DNA of 64,000 bases from Panulirus ornatus (GCF_036320965.1 NC_092236.1:13367018-13431017), one strand, 5' to 3'; positions 1-12,848 are shown, numbered from the stretch's first letter. Numbers and translations are program-made. Notes: generated by a model not told the origin, from the sequence alone.

Positions 1-924
1 ATAAAGCAACCAGAGGCCATGATATAAAAGGCAATCAAAAAACTTATTAGAAAAGATGGGAAGCAGTAGTTTCATGGTATAAATGTAGTGGTGGGTGGAC
101 ACAATACACCGTGTGATGAGACTGTGAGTGTGGGTAGGATACAAAATATGTATGACAATAGAATGCGTTCAAGGCAAGGAGGCCACCAAAATGTAAAACT
201 CCCATCCTCGTACCGTACAAATGACAAGTTAATTACAAATAGGTAATCACATACACACACACACAAACACAGTCTAACAAACACACACCCACCCACACAC
301 ACACACAAAGAGACTGAGACAACGCTCAACCTCATTCCAAATCAATTACTGCAAGATGAGTTTGCAGTGTAAATAAGAAGAGGCGAATTTTATCCAATTA
401 ATAGTCCTGCAAAAATTCCCAGATTGTATTGGTGTGCAAAACTTAATTCAATTAACTCCGTCAACAACCGCGTCTGGCAAAAAAGATATTTTCTTCCTCC
501 AAGGGTTTACGGCTCTTGGATTCTGCAACACACCGGTGGAGCAATGAAACCTTCGACTGAACCCCAGGCGCTTTCGCTCAATCTCGTTGGAGCGAGCAAA
601 ACAGTGCCGAATGAGCGAAGGATTCGGTTCGAGCGAGTGAACCATCCGGTCTCCCACCTCACTGACATTCTCAGACAGAACTTATGGGATCGTGTCGATG
701 GAGATAATATATAGAGGAAATCGTATCATTTCATGTGTCGTTAAGAGACTATGAACTACTTATGAACCACTTTCTTCGGGACGTTGATCAAGATGCTTCA
801 CGGTGTGTAGTCGAATCTAAGTCCCAGAATTCTGAATAACTCTCAGTATGGAAGGTGGCCTCGAGAGCTATGTCTCGAGGTCTCGAATGGAAGTTGGTAG
901 GACGAGGATGTAACCTGTGTGCTG

Positions 925-1090
925 GGATCTAGGATGACCCCTTTAGGGCGACGGTATGACCCATGAACAAGAAGTTACGACGACCCGTGAGGTGTGATGA
1001 CTGTCGTGGTCAAGGGTCGTCCCGTCATGCTCAGGGATTGCACCACCACCCTCGTGTTTCAGGTCGTACCGTCGTGACCTAAGGTTTAGA
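925..1090. repeat. 21-bp dispersed repeat, locus 1 (degenerate)
   Basis: The left side carries GGCGACGGTATGACCC and TTACGACGACCCGTGA. The right side carries the opposite orientation: GTCAAGGGTCGTCCCGTCAT, GCTCAGGG and GGTCGTACCGTCGTGACC. The orientation flips near 995-1005. Same family as the arrays at 25.9, 35.2, 46.3, 57.7 and 60.7 kb. Confidence 0.5.
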
Positions 1091-2172
1091 ACCCTTAGCG
1101 GATACAAGACAAAAGCCGTACGAAAATGGCCCTTAAAACAACTGGGGTCCCTTATAGTCTATATCAACTGCCCTTAAGCCCGGTGAAGAGTAATCAAGAC
1201 TAGGGACCGTTTCTGTGAACTATGCCTTAACAACCTCACGGGGTTGATGATGTAAGACGTAGGAACAAGCAGGTAAAAGGTATAAGGAATAAGAGAAGAT
1301 TTAGCGACAATAAGACAATAAAAAGTGTGTCAGGCGGCTATGACATTAAGCCAGAAATATCATGAAGCAAGACCCTAGGTTCGTTCGGGTTGGACCGAAG
1401 CTTCGTCTCTCTCACGCAACGATATCCAAAAAAGCAATATCGAGCTTCGATCTCCTCACAACGTCCCCTGAACCCCTAAACGACCCACAGTGCTCGCCAG
1501 CCGACTGACAGCGGCGTCCAGGCCCGCCCGACATGCTCGGGTGTACCTCACAACGAATGCCGTAACGTCTGTGGTGGCCTCGGCCTTTGACCTACATCTA
1601 ACCTGAACCCTCTCAATTTCGTCCTCGCTCGGCACACAACACATCGACAAGGTATTAAAGGATTCTGTCTACCAGGTTTTTGAGTCGCTGACCAACACAC
1701 ACAACCAGACACAAAGAAGTCCACATACAACAGAGAACAGTGTCATCACAACAGTAGGCTTCGTTGACATACTGGTTTACTAAGGTGTCAGCCACACACC
1801 CTTAAGTGTGTGTCATCCACAATCTAGTGCTATTTGCCCCCAAACCTGTCTATCCATATTATCCAGAAAAATTCCACTCACAAACCCACTTACGACGCAC
1901 TGATCCTAAGTCACTTGCTTCCAGCATTTGAAGCAAACCGTCATCATGCAGAATACCAGATGCGCTCAAGGTTTCAAGAACTGATCGAGTTTCGTTCGAA
2001 TCATGAATTCGATCGAGGAATAAAACCTGGGCTCAACCCTGTTACAGATCCTCGAGGCAATGGCGTCACTCCTTACCAGGTTACAGTAAGTTATTCACGC
2101 TGGAAAGGAAGGGGCGGATACAGATTACTGTAACGGTTGGGAAAATACAAAGATGACGTTAACTGCTTCGGT

Positions 2173-2275
2173 TCCGACCTTTCGCAGAGAAGGAGGGCCA
2201 AGTGAGGATTTTCCCTCTTAGGTTCATTCCTCTGTTCTTAACGCTACCTCGCTAACACGGGAAATGGCGAATATG
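2173..2275 (+). mobile_element. SINE-like element, diverged 3'-half copy
   Basis: It retains GGCCAAGTGAGGAT, TTCCCTCTTAGG, CCTCTGTTCTTAACGCTACC and TCGCTAACACGGGAAATGGC, ending GAATATGTATGATACATATA. It is the most diverged copy and has only a short TA stretch downstream. Confidence 0.55.
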
Positions 2276-2438
2276 TATGATACATATATATGATTTATAG
2301 ATTGGTTATACACAGCTCGCTTTGACCATACTGTTTTCGATCTTCTGTCTTCAGTATATGGTGTCTCATCTACTGAAATATACTTCCTGTAGTTTAGTAA
2401 TGGGGCTTGTGGGAGTTCCTGAAGAGTTTATTTCGACT

Positions 2439-2440
<2 letters not shown>

Positions 2441-2515
<75 letters not shown>
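2441..2515. repeat. (CT)n microsatellite
   Basis: A pure CT tract of about 75 bases. Confidence 0.95.
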
Positions 2516-2518
<3 letters not shown>

Positions 2519-2576
2519 AGTCCGCCTCTCTACGTACATACTTGTGTATTACCTATATGTCTAACAGAGTGAGGGA

Positions 2577-3545
2577 GCTTCACACTCGGAGGGCCCCACG
2601 CCTTTTATCCTTGCATATTTGTCATAAGGGACATACTAATTTTCCGATGCTACTCGCATTTCTTTCCCCTTGGCTCGGCTCTTTCAATATGTCCTAGATT
2701 CTCCTGCTGAGGAATTGGCCTGCTCACGTTCCTCCGTACACAGTCCTCGTCTAACTTCCAGTTCCATCCCTCTTGTTCGAGATTTTCCTCCGAACTTCAG
2801 AGGAATTTTCTGTGTTAACGCTGTCGTGGTCTCCAAGGAACTTACATGTAGTTATCTTATCTCTCTTCCCATCCTCCTGTCTGCCAGGGTGGGAAGGTCG
2901 AAGGTTTCCATTTTCTATTCGAACTTATCTTATTCAATCTGTGCAATGTCCTATTTCGTACTGTGGGGGGGGGGGTCTACATTCGTGGGGGCCCTACCCC
3001 TTGAGCTTTCTCTGCTGTCGTAAAACTTTTAAAACTTCTGTATGCTGTCTACATGCGCTACCTAATAACTCAAAGTTCTACATTCGTGGGGGCCCCACCT
3101 CTTGAGCTTTCTCTGCTATCGTAAAACTTCTAAAACTTCTGTATGCTGTCTACATGCGCTACCTAATAACTCAAAGTTCCCTCCATTCATTCACTACTTT
3201 TACACTTTCACTCCATTCATTCACTACTTTTACACTTCACTACTTTTACACTATCAAAATACTTTTTTTTTACACACTTTCTTACAAGTTACTTCTTTAA
3301 TTACAGGTTACAACATTTGGTTCCACTATTCTTGATTCACTCAGAGAGGTGTTTAGTATCTAAATCATCGAACTGGCTTTATAACTTTAGAAATAGCGAT
3401 CACATCACCCCCTATGCTTTCCTCTTCCATAAAGAGCAATTCGAAGGCTTCTAACCTTTCCCCTGTAACTCATCTCTCTAAATCCCAGTGGCATCCTTGA
3501 TGCCCTGTGTGTAGTTAACTGTCTGTGTTATACGGGAAGAGAGTT
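2577..3545. repeat. Dispersed-repeat debris with a 104-bp tandem duplication
   Basis: The sequence ACATTCGTGGGGGCCC...CTTGAGCTTTCTCTGCT, continuing into AAAACTTCTGTATGCTGTCT, occurs twice in tandem (about 2974-3077 and 3078-3181). A third diverged copy, CTACACTCGTGAGGCCCCAT, lies at 3545, and a fourth trace near 2582. Short direct repeats of TTCACTACTTTTACACT follow at 3190-3250. The intervening 3290-3540 looks like an old interspersed repeat. Confidence 0.45.
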
Positions 3546-3549
3546 CTAC

Positions 3550-3860
3550 ACTCGTGAGGCCCCATCTCATGAACCTTCTCATATATCAGCCAACTTTAAA
3601 AAGAAAAAAAATCTGTATCCAGTCTGCATTTACCACGTCTTTATTCATTTAATTCCACTCTTCCATCACTCTTATACGATGGTGGTGCTTCTTCACGTCT
3701 TCTTGAGCAAGCTTCTTGCCTATATGTTATGTCCTGTGGCTGTGTTGTCTCTGTATCTCTCGAGAACTTGCTCAGAGTATAAGTTATCAATCTCTTTTGA
3801 ATTCTTACAGGTTGTGATGAGGTCACCCCTCACTCTTCTCTCTATTTCACATAAACACAC
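3550..3860 (-). pseudogene. Decayed LINE-like RT C-terminus
   Basis: On the minus strand, 3850 down to 3724 encodes EIERRVRGDLITTCKNSKEI then DNLYSEQVLERYRD before a stop, resembling the (E)RRxRGDLIxxYK segment common near the end of LINE RT proteins in invertebrates. Further on, another frame reads VMEEWN, a stop, then MNKDVVNADWIQ, like the 'WNxLxxDVVxAxSIxxFK' ending. Stops and frameshifts show an old fragment. The (GT)n tract at 3879 is immediately upstream in the element's sense. Confidence 0.4.
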
Positions 3861-3876
3861 AGAGACGCACAATCTT

Positions 3877-3878
<2 letters not shown>

Positions 3879-3956
<78 letters not shown>
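3879..3956. repeat. (GT)n microsatellite
   Basis: A pure GT tract of about 78 bases. Confidence 0.95.
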
Positions 3957-3957
<1 letters not shown>

Positions 3958-3959
3958 TA

Positions 3960-5618
3960 CCCTTGTTTTAGAAAGCGTTACGAAATTTGACTTGTCTTAA
4001 TTAACTCTGGACTTTCCCCGCTATCTCGCTTTTTTCCCCCCACCCATTTTTTTTTTCCTCAGAAATCCAGACATTTAATTTATTTTCGTCGTCGCCATTG
4101 CAACTCCTTTGGAATTTTCTCCCTAGGAAATCTCCTGTCGGGAAAGAATTCGGCTTTCCCTTTATTCAAGGTCTTACTGATGATGTTTCATACGAACGGG
4201 TATGCAAGATAATGAGCTTCTCTTTAGCGAGATAATCCCTCAATCTCCTGTGATGACCCCCACCTGCTTACCTGCGAGTCCCTACGACGAACTTCTGCCA
4301 AAATGGTAGGGCTAACGCGTAGCGCTAACCGCAAAGAGAGAAAAAGCAAACTTGCCTCTACCTGTCCCGAAGACTCCCGAAGATTCTCAACCCATCGAGC
4401 TGCAGAAGTAAAGACCTTTAGTCTCCCTTGTCCTTCAGTCTATGGCGTAGCACAGACAGAGAGATCTCACTGGCCTATTGGTCAACAAAGACATTCGACT
4501 TTCAGCATAAGAGAGACAAAGACTTTTTAGCCAACTGACCCGTAGAGACAAAGAGATTTCCCCTCTCGCGCAGTAGAGACAAAGACCTATACCTGTTCTT
4601 GCTGTAGAGACAAAGACTTCAACCCTCCTATGATATAGAGAGAGACAGAGCAAGAATTCTGACCTCCCGTACTAGTGGAGAATGACCCCCCTGTCAACCT
4701 CCAATCATACCCTAATAAAAGATTTACAAGTCTTTTGTAACAGAGACAAAAGGCCCCTGCACCTCTTTAGTTGCCAGGCATCGCGGCAAAGCTGACGAAG
4801 GCGACTGAGAACCATTCAATTCTTGCCCTGTTATTTCAACCCACCCCACCACAGCTACAGTGTAAGACAGCGTTCACGGACAAACAGGGGTGTCTACAAT
4901 CATTAGTAAACATAAACAAAAGAGTTCCACGTCCATACGACGCTATAGGCTTGTCTCAACACTGACCAGTCGTTCGCCTCATTCAAGTCAGAATCTGTCG
5001 TACGTCGGGACGACACACTAGTGGTGACCTTACGATGCGTAGTAACTGTGTGCATGTGTTCGAAGTCGTCTGAACCTTTCCATATAGCTTTACGATGCTC
5101 AGCAACTTAGTGAAGATGCTCGACGTAGACTTCGATGTTCCTATAGCCTGGGTATCCGATGCTCCCATGCAGGGAGTCATGTGAACCACGAGCTCACAGA
5201 CGATGACTGTTTTGAATATTTCCCAACGCAAGTGGTACAAGCAGCAGATACATAGATACACACATGAATAAACTGTGAAATAAATGTATAAAGAAAGAAC
5301 AATACTTCCTGATTCATTAGGAATATCGAAAGAATTAATAATGGGGAGAAAAAATGCAACATATTATATCACATCCTATTTTCTATATCGCGTAAATTGA
5401 ATAAGGGGAGAGCATTTCACATTGCATCCAGATATAGCCTTCAGGGCCAGTCAACCAGTTAGCTCCCTTGTTCTCTTAATGAATTAACTTCAGCTCTTTA
5501 TTGATTTCGTATTGTGCCTTAGGCCAGCTGATCTTCTTTAGGCCTTGCATCGTCCTAACCTCCCCAATCCGTACGCTCGTTGAAGTCAGGTAGGGGGTTT
5601 AATCTCGCCAGACATACA
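3960..5618. other. Non-coding DNA with a weak GTAGAGACAAAGA repeat
   Basis: Between 4455 and 4660 the motif GTAGAGACAAAGA or a close variant recurs about every 35-40 bases. Around 5000-5180 the words TTACGATGC and ATGCTC recur loosely. Nothing else is recognisable. Confidence 0.5.
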
Positions 5619-5970
5619 CACTTCAGGACCTTACGTGAGTATCTAACCATGTATGTACTTCATGACCTTAGATGGATATTTAACCATGTATAAACTTCAT
5701 GACCTTACGTGAGTATTTAACTATGTATATATTTCATGACCTTAGATGGATATTTAACCATGTATAAACTTCATGACCTTAGGTGAGTATCTAACCATGT
5801 ATATACTTCATGACCTTACATAGATATTCAACCATGTACAAACTTCATGACCTTAGGTGAGTATCTAACCATGTATATACTTCATGACCTTAGATGGATA
5901 TTCAACCATGTACAAACTTCATGACCTTAGGTGGGTTTCTAACCATGTATATACTTCATGAACTTAGGTA
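5619..5970. repeat. Minisatellite, about 37-bp unit
   Basis: About nine copies built from CTTCATGACCTTAGGTGAGT, ATCTAACCATGTATATA and variants. GTGAGTAT-type and GATGGATAT-type copies alternate, so the real period may be a dimer. Confidence 0.85.
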
Positions 5971-6485
5971 CGGGTAATTTCATGAGCCATATGTATACTC
6001 GCATGAGCTAAGGTGGGTGATCAAACCACACATCTGCACCCCTGGAATGTTCTCCAAAATCGACCCAAAAGGGAACCCTCCGGGGTTTTAGAACTGAGGT
6101 TCTGCCACCACACATCAACTCTCATTCAGGGGCTAACATTTCAATGCGGACTGTGAGTCCTTGGGTACGTGCTGGCCTGACAAAGAACCTCTGAGAGACG
6201 AGGAAGAGAACGCCACTGTTCAAGATATGGTCTGCTGCTACACCCGACACCCGACGCTACACTTTCCAGCTCAGGAGGTGACTCTCCCCCCCTCCAGGAC
6301 TGAGGGGAATTTTAAGCAGTTCGTCTTTTCCTATGCAAGGAAGAATTGTGAGGGAGGGGAAAAATGGCGCGGGATGTTTAAAGAAGTTTTGTGGGTGGAT
6401 GTCTTTGTTTCCAGGATTTTAGGTGTAGTACAGGGGAATGGGTAGTGATGAGAACGTTTTCTGGATTATGTGAGGAAGCGTTTGT

Positions 6486-6638
<153 letters not shown>

Positions 6639-6639
6639 C

Positions 6640-7880
6640 ATTATGACAAGCATGTGGATTGAGATGGTCGGTAAACACAGGTTTGGCCTTTTGATTTTTA
6701 CCCTTCCAGCGTTTGGGAATTACCCTGAATCTTTCTGTCTTTAAACTGACAGTAAAAGACGAAGATACAAGTCTATCTTCATTACTTTTCGGTCCGACAA
6801 AGTCTGAAATAATCATCTGGTTCTACGTGAGGGAAATTAGGATATCCAGTGAAGAACACCTGGAGGCAGAGGATACACATACCACTAAGGCGCTCAGGAA
6901 GGTCTGCTACCCTCAATTAAAGTCAAGATGATGAATAGCGTAGAGGCAATGTTGAGAGCAATGCATCAGAAACCAAGATGGACATAACAAGCCCCCAGTT
7001 CTAGGAAGGCCTTAGGTAAAGAGAGATGTTTACTGAGACAAGAATAAATGTTGCAACTTCGTCTGCGATGAAGATAGGTGATGTACTGCTAACAGTAGGT
7101 AGATGAAGGAGCAACAAGGATAGTGTGGTATACGGCAACCCATGTACTGGATGTCCGGCCATGTACTATGGGCAAACAGGACGAGGTACAGCCAAAAGTA
7201 ATTAGTAAACTTCAAGCTGATATACGTCATCATAGGACATCACATACGCCTGTTGTCCACATAAACAGGTATGGGCAAATAATGGTCTTACATCTTTGCA
7301 TCTTAATCACTCTCTCTAGTATCAACACAAGGGCGTACATAAACAAGCATAGGAGTGAAGACATGGTACGTATAAATAAGGTCAAGGTATGGGGGGACAA
7401 CACGGGTGTAAAACTCTCACACACTTCCCACATGTTATCTAATGCAAGATCGAGACGAGACTGATAATCGTACATTCCTCTTCAGCCTCTCACGTCGAGA
7501 CAGCACAGAAATTCAGGTCCGAGACAATATTCTTTTTTCAAAAGCCTTGGATCGAGGGCCGTTCATCCAAGTCGCCATTTATCCAAGTCAGAGAGAGAGA
7601 GAGAGGAAAAAAATATTGTTTCCCACTATTCAAATGCTGCCATTATCATAGCGAGACGTTTGAAGTGCTGGAATGAGCAGGTAAGGGGGAATAGCAACAG
7701 TGTTTAGGTTGAGTTTAAGAATTTAAGGGCTTTAGCGTATAGAGGTTGCGGCAAAGATGGAGTGGAAGGGATAAGAAAACAGATGAAGGATGGAGAGGCT
7801 ATGGACTGAGGTATTTATACAAAGCTGCTCAACCACTGAAGAGCGCTACTGACTGTGGGAGTAAATGGGTGGAGCTTGCA
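6640..7880. other. Unique non-coding DNA
   Basis: No motif, repeat or supported gene. The 113-codon frame near 7123 has no recognisable domain. Confidence 0.5.
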
Positions 7881-7884
7881 GGTA

Positions 7885-8665
7885 GACAGTGCCAGTCAAG
7901 AAGCAAGTAGTGCCAGTCAAAGAAGCAGGTAGTGCCAGTCAATGAAGCAGGTAGTGCCAGTCAATGAAGCAGGTAGTGCCAGTCAAAGAAGCAGGTAGTG
8001 CCAGTCAAAGAAGCAGGTAGTGCCAGCCAAAGAAGCAGGTAGTGCCAGTCAAAGAAGCAGGTAGTGCCAGCCAAAGAAGCAGGTAGTGCCAGTCAAAGAA
8101 GCAGGTAGTGCCAGTCAAAGAAGCAGGTATTGCCAGTCAAAGAAGCAGGTAGTGCCAGTCAAAGAAGCAGGTAGTGCCAGTCAAAGAAGCAGGTAGTGCC
8201 AGTCAAAGAAGCAGGTAGTGCCAGTTAAGGAGAAGACAGTGCAAAGTAACGAAAATATATTGGCACACTTCGAGCATCGAGAGAGAGTCAACGAGTACCG
8301 AACGACAGTCAACGAGAGTGTGATGTTGGACAACGAGCATCTAATGCCACTCAACAACAAGCATCTAACGACACTCAACGAAGGTGTAATGGACAATCAA
8401 CGAGTATTTGATGCTAGTGAATGGGATTCTAACGCCCGTGAACGGCTATCCAGTGTCAATCAACGAGCATTCTGATGTGAGTCAAAGAACATCTAATACC
8501 AGTCTAATGTCAAACAACGGACTTCTAATATTGGCCAATGCACAAGGAGCGTCCACAGCCTGTGAAAGGACATTCATTGCCAGTCAACGAATGGGAGGAG
8601 TCACTCGATGAGCAGAAAATGCCAGATGACGAAGAGAGAGTTGTGTCAGTCTCACCGGGTGGGTA
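7885..8665. repeat. 22-bp satellite tract with divergence gradient
   Basis: From 7885 to 8224 about 15 nearly identical units of GTGCCAGTCAAAGAAGCAGG+TA. From 8224 on, the 22-base spacing persists but units decay: GCATCTAATGCCACTCAACA, GGACAATCAACGAGTATTTG, CATTGCCAGTCAACGAATGG, GAAAATGCCAGATGACGAAG. The GCCAGTCAA core is the last part to survive. Confidence 0.8.
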
Positions 8666-8929
8666 CTGCTGGCAGACGAGGGAACAGGATCTGGCACCGA
8701 GAGAACGACACAGCGGTGACCAACGACCAAACATGGCGAGGCAGTACACATACTGCACCATCCAGGGGAACAGACAGTATCAGCTGAGGGAACGGCGGTA
8801 TTCAGCGAGCTAACAGCGCCGCCTGATAAGCAGGTGGTGGTAAAATGTCTGCCTACATACAGAAAGTGCTCGGCAAGAAGAGGACAAGTGCCGGCCAACA
8901 GGCACTTCATGGCTACCTATGAGCAGACA

Positions 8930-9018
8930 GTGTCGGCCAAACCAGGGGGTGATTCCGGCCAAACCAGCAGGTGATTCCGGCCAAACCAGCAGGTGATTCC
9001 GGCTAAACCAGCAGGTGG
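8930..9018. repeat. 22-bp minisatellite, related to the 7885 tract
   Basis: Four copies of GATTCCGGCCAAACCAGCAG+GT. The unit has the same length as the upstream tract and shares the CCAA...AGCAGGT core, so it may be a re-amplified derivative. Confidence 0.75.
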
Positions 9019-9550
9019 CTCTGGACTCTTGAGGAGCAGCGGTGGTATTCTTCCCACGCTCCAAATTATTTCTCCTTGAAAAATTGAGTTTGAGCAGTTG
9101 TCAGAAATGATGTTCCGTCTCTCTTCAGCTGGACCGGAAACCTTGATGGATTTTATTACGGTTACGGCATTTTGGGATGGGGGTGTGAGGTGAGGTGGGG
9201 GGTAGGAGACGTTCCTGGGGATATATATCTCCATTTATCTTGTCTATTGTGATACTCGAGGTTCGATCATATCTGTCCTTCCGGTCACATGCGTGTGACT
9301 TCCTTGTGTAGGTGTGTGTGTGTACTTGGGATGTGTCTGGAGAAAGTTTTATACGCAAGCAGGATTTCTCTCCTCTCAACACCCATAAGACAAGGCTTCC
9401 AAATCTACGCTGAGCTATTCACATTCGCTCCATCAACAACGCTCGGTTTGTTCCTCGGTTCGATACCTCTCCTACTGACGGGGAAATATTCACTACCCCC
9501 CAAGCATCTCTCCCGCCATTTCTTTCACCCCAGCTTCGTGTTGTGTCTCT

Positions 9551-10302
9551 TCTGGTCCCGGAGTCCCGTGGGATTTCAGAGAACCGGTCCCGGAGTCCCA
9601 TAGGATTTCAGAGAACCGGTCCCGGAGTCTCGTAGGATTTTCAGAGAACCGGTCCCGGAGTCCCGTAGGATTTCAGAGAACCGGTCCCGGAGTCCCGTAG
9701 GATTTTCAGAGAACCGGTCCCGGAGTCCCGTAGGATTTCAGAGGACCGGTCCCGGAGTCCCATAGGATTTCAGAGAACCGGTCCCGGAGTCCCGTAGGAT
9801 TTTCAGAGAACCGGTCCCGGAGTCCCGTAGGATTTCAGAGAACCGGTCCCGGAGTCCCGTAGGATTTTCAGAGAACCGGTCCCGGAGTCCCGTAGGATTT
9901 CAAGAGAACCGGTCCCGGAGTCCCGTAGGATTTTCAGAGAACCGGTCCCGGAGTCCCGTAGGATTTCAGAGAACCGGTCCCGGAGTCCCGTAGGATTTTC
10001 AGAGAACCGGTCCCGAAGTCCCGTAGGATTTCAAGAGATCCGGTCCCGGAGTCCCGTAGGATTTCAAGAGATCCGGTCCCGGAGTCCCGTAGGATTTTCA
10101 GAGAACCGGTCCCGGAGTCCCGTAGGATTTCAGAGAACCGGTCCCGGAGTCCCGTAGGATTTCAGAGAACCAGTCCCGGAGTCCCGTAGGATTTCAGAGA
10201 ACCGGTCCCGGAGTCCCGTAGGATTTTCAGAGAACCGGTCCCGGAGTCCCGTAGGATTTCAGAGAACCGGTCCCGGAGTCCCGTAGGATTTCAGAGAACC
10301 GG
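9551..10302. repeat. 31/32-bp minisatellite, about 23 copies
   Basis: The unit is GAGAACCGGTCCCGGAGTCC followed by CGTAGGATTT(T)CA. Copies with three T's and four T's alternate over much of the array, implying a dimeric 63-bp higher-order unit. A few copies carry CAAGAGATCC instead of CAGAGAACC. No spacers intervene, so it is not a CRISPR array. Confidence 0.9.
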
Positions 10303-10860
10303 TCATATTGACACATTATCGAGGGTCTCTTACGAATTCAAAGGTGGTGATCACGTCTTCCCTTATCCTCCTCTCCTTCAGGAAGGGCAGATGGAGGAGG
10401 ACTTTTCTCCTCATCTTGTAACGTTTTTTTTCCAACTTCTATTTTTTCTAACAATAGCTGATGCACAGCACAGCCACAGGGCATGCTCTTCAAGGCCATG
10501 ATGGAAAAGATATAGATAAATTGAGCACGAGAGTTGACAGAAAAAAAAAGAAGAGAGGAAGGTAGTCCAATTTGAGTTTCTATGATGTTTGTAAAAGAAA
10601 TCGACTCCCGAAGTTATAAAGGACGGAAAAACGAGAGAAACATTAGAATTCCATACTTTCGCTGTTCAGGGAAAGATGGGAGTATCCCACTGCCGCCTAC
10701 ACGACAATATGGCCATGTTCAACCCGGGAGAGTACACGAGTAACGACGAAAATATACGAGTCATTCATTTAAGAAATAAAACAATGACAAACGCAGACGA
10801 TTAAGCTCTGCGTGAGCTCTGTAGAGACACAAGAGATGGCACTGAGTTGACAGTGAAGAG

Positions 10861-10862
<2 letters not shown>
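10303..10862. other. Unique non-coding DNA
   Basis: Nothing recognisable. Confidence 0.5.

Positions 10863-10935
<73 letters not shown>
10863..10935. repeat. (GA)n microsatellite
   Basis: About 73 bases of GA. Confidence 0.95.
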
Positions 10936-10939
<4 letters not shown>

Positions 10940-11299
10940 ATTTCCGCAGGATAAAACAGAACCCTAAAACAGAGCCGAGAAGGGGAAGGAGGAGGGAAAG
11001 GGGATGATGATGATGATGGTCTGTCACGGAAAAATTCCCCCCCCCCCCCCCCATGATGAATGGTCATAAATGAGTGACATGCGACAGAAAGTCTGACAGC
11101 TTGCTGAAATGGCCGACAAAATGGCTTGTAAATTTGTAAATTGCACTGAATGATGGTGAAATTCTCTCCCACCGCGCCTCGCCCCAAATTGGCAGCAAGA
11201 TCTCTAAGGAAGGTGTACACACACAGGAGCGGGTCCGACGATGTGTGGGTGCGGACGAAGATGTCGGTGATGACTTCGGTATTGTACTGTCGCACTGCT

Positions 11300-11645
11300 A
11301 TACAGGCTAATGCTATATAAGCCGTTGCTATACCTGCTGCTGCTATGTCAGCCGTTGCTACATAGCAGCCGCTGCTATACCTGCTGCTGCTATGTCAGCC
11401 GTTGCTACATACCAGCCGCTGCTATACCGGTTGCTATCTATGCCAGCCTTTGCTATACCAGCCTTTACTATACAAACCGTGGCTATGTCACCAGTTTCTA
11501 CACTCGCCTTTTGCTATACCAGCCGTTGCTATGTCAGCCGTTGCTATACTAGCCTTTCCGGTACCAGCCATCACAATACCAGCCGTTGCAATGTTAACCG
11601 TTGCCGTACCACCCGTTACTATACCAACCGTTGCTATACAGGTGG
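11300..11645. repeat. Degenerate 18-19-bp minisatellite
   Basis: Units like GCTATACCAGCCGTTGCTAT and GCTATGTCAGCCGTTGCTAC, each with a CAGCC(G/T)TTGCTA core. Confidence 0.75.
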
Positions 11646-11785
11646 CCCGACGACGAACATCGGTTTAAGCGGACCGATCGACTACGAACATCGGTTTAAG
11701 CGGACCGACCGACTACGAACATCGGTTTAAGCGGACAGACCGACTACGAACATCGGTTTAAACGGACCGACCGACTACGACCACA
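11646..11785. repeat. 31-bp minisatellite, 4-5 copies
   Basis: ACGAACATCGGTTTAAGCGG plus ACCGACCGACT, with CATCGGTTTAA recurring every 31 bases. Confidence 0.85.
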
Positions 11786-11943
11786 GCCTCGAACATTAGT
11801 TAAAGTCTCCCTCCAGAAAAGAAAAATCAAGAGTCCTTCTTAACTACAGAGTCTCCTACGAGGACAAGCTTCTTTCGATCCTCAGTTGAAGTCAGATGCA
11901 ATCGTTCACCTTTTCCCTCGAATGCCCTACAACCTCCCAGAGT

Positions 11944-11946
<3 letters not shown>

Positions 11947-12017
<71 letters not shown>
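11947..12017. repeat. (GA)n microsatellite
   Basis: About 70 bases of GA. Confidence 0.95.
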
Positions 12018-12022
<5 letters not shown>

Positions 12023-12125
12023 TCTCCTGTGAACGACTGGAGTCACTACAGATACAACAGCGTCACCTATACAACAACCCTCGTCCTCTACAACACCTAC
12101 AACACTGATCATGTGTCACAACCTT

Positions 12126-12332
12126 CTCGAACAACAACAACAACAACAACAACAGCAAGCAGCAGCAGAACCAACAACAACAACAATACAACAACAATAA
12201 TACAACAACAATAACTGAAGCAACAACAACAACAACAAAAAAGAGAGGAAACACAACAACGGCATCAGCAGCAACAATAACAACAACGATAACAACAACA
12301 ACAACAACAACAACAATTTCAACAACAACAAC
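12126..12332. repeat. (CAA)n-rich tract
   Basis: Imperfect CAA repeats with CAG and ATA interruptions. They give poly-Gln/Asn/Thr frames in one direction and poly-Leu/Val in the other. Confidence 0.9.
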
Positions 12333-12549
12333 AGCCATCACAACCCCAAATCATATAATCTACTCCTGGGGAAAAAAGAATATATATGATCCACCTACAA
12401 CTAGAAAAGCCTCATATACTGCAGATGCTGGCTCTAATACCATCGGTTTCTTTCACAAGATTAACCTTCGTCTTATTAACGATTCCTAATCTCCTGGTAA
12501 TTAAACGTAATTACTCCATTAAGATCTATACTAGAGGGCGTAATTAACG

Positions 12550-12553
<4 letters not shown>

Positions 12554-12614
<61 letters not shown>
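12554..12614. repeat. (TA)n microsatellite
   Basis: Left flank of the SINE copy at 12651. Confidence 0.9.
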
Positions 12615-12627
<13 letters not shown>

Positions 12628-12650
12628 CTGTGTATATTTCTTTTTTTTTC

Positions 12651-12768
12651 TTTCAAACTATTCGCCATTTCCCGCGTTAGCGAGGTAGCGTTAAGAACAG
12701 AGGACTGGGCCTTTGAGGGAATATCCTCACCTGGCCCCCTTCTCTGTTCCTTCTTTTGGAAAAAAAAA
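12651..12768 (-). mobile_element. SINE-like element, 3'-half copy
   Basis: On the minus strand this carries CCAAAAGAAGGAACAGAG, the GGCCAGGTGAGGATATTCCC block, GCTACCTCGCTAACGCGGGA and AATGGCGAATAGTTTGAAAG with an A-run. The 5' half is missing. It sits between two (TA)n tracts, 12554-12614 and 12772-12836. Confidence 0.65.

Positions 12769-12771
<3 letters not shown>

Positions 12772-12848
<77 letters not shown>
12772..12848. repeat. (TA)n-(GT)n microsatellite
   Basis: Right flank of the SINE copy at 12651; ends in a short GT stretch. Confidence 0.9.

Larger units (their letters stand above)
1..2440. other. Mostly unique non-coding DNA
   Basis: No gene is recognisable. There is a short (CA)-rich stretch at 249-310 and a degenerate 21-bp-family locus at 925-1090. 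Frames at 424-714 and 1834-2133 match no domain I recognise and show no codon bias. Confidence 0.5.

Noticed and set aside
9551..10302. CRISPR-like array
   Set aside because: Direct repeats without unique spacers, in a eukaryotic context.
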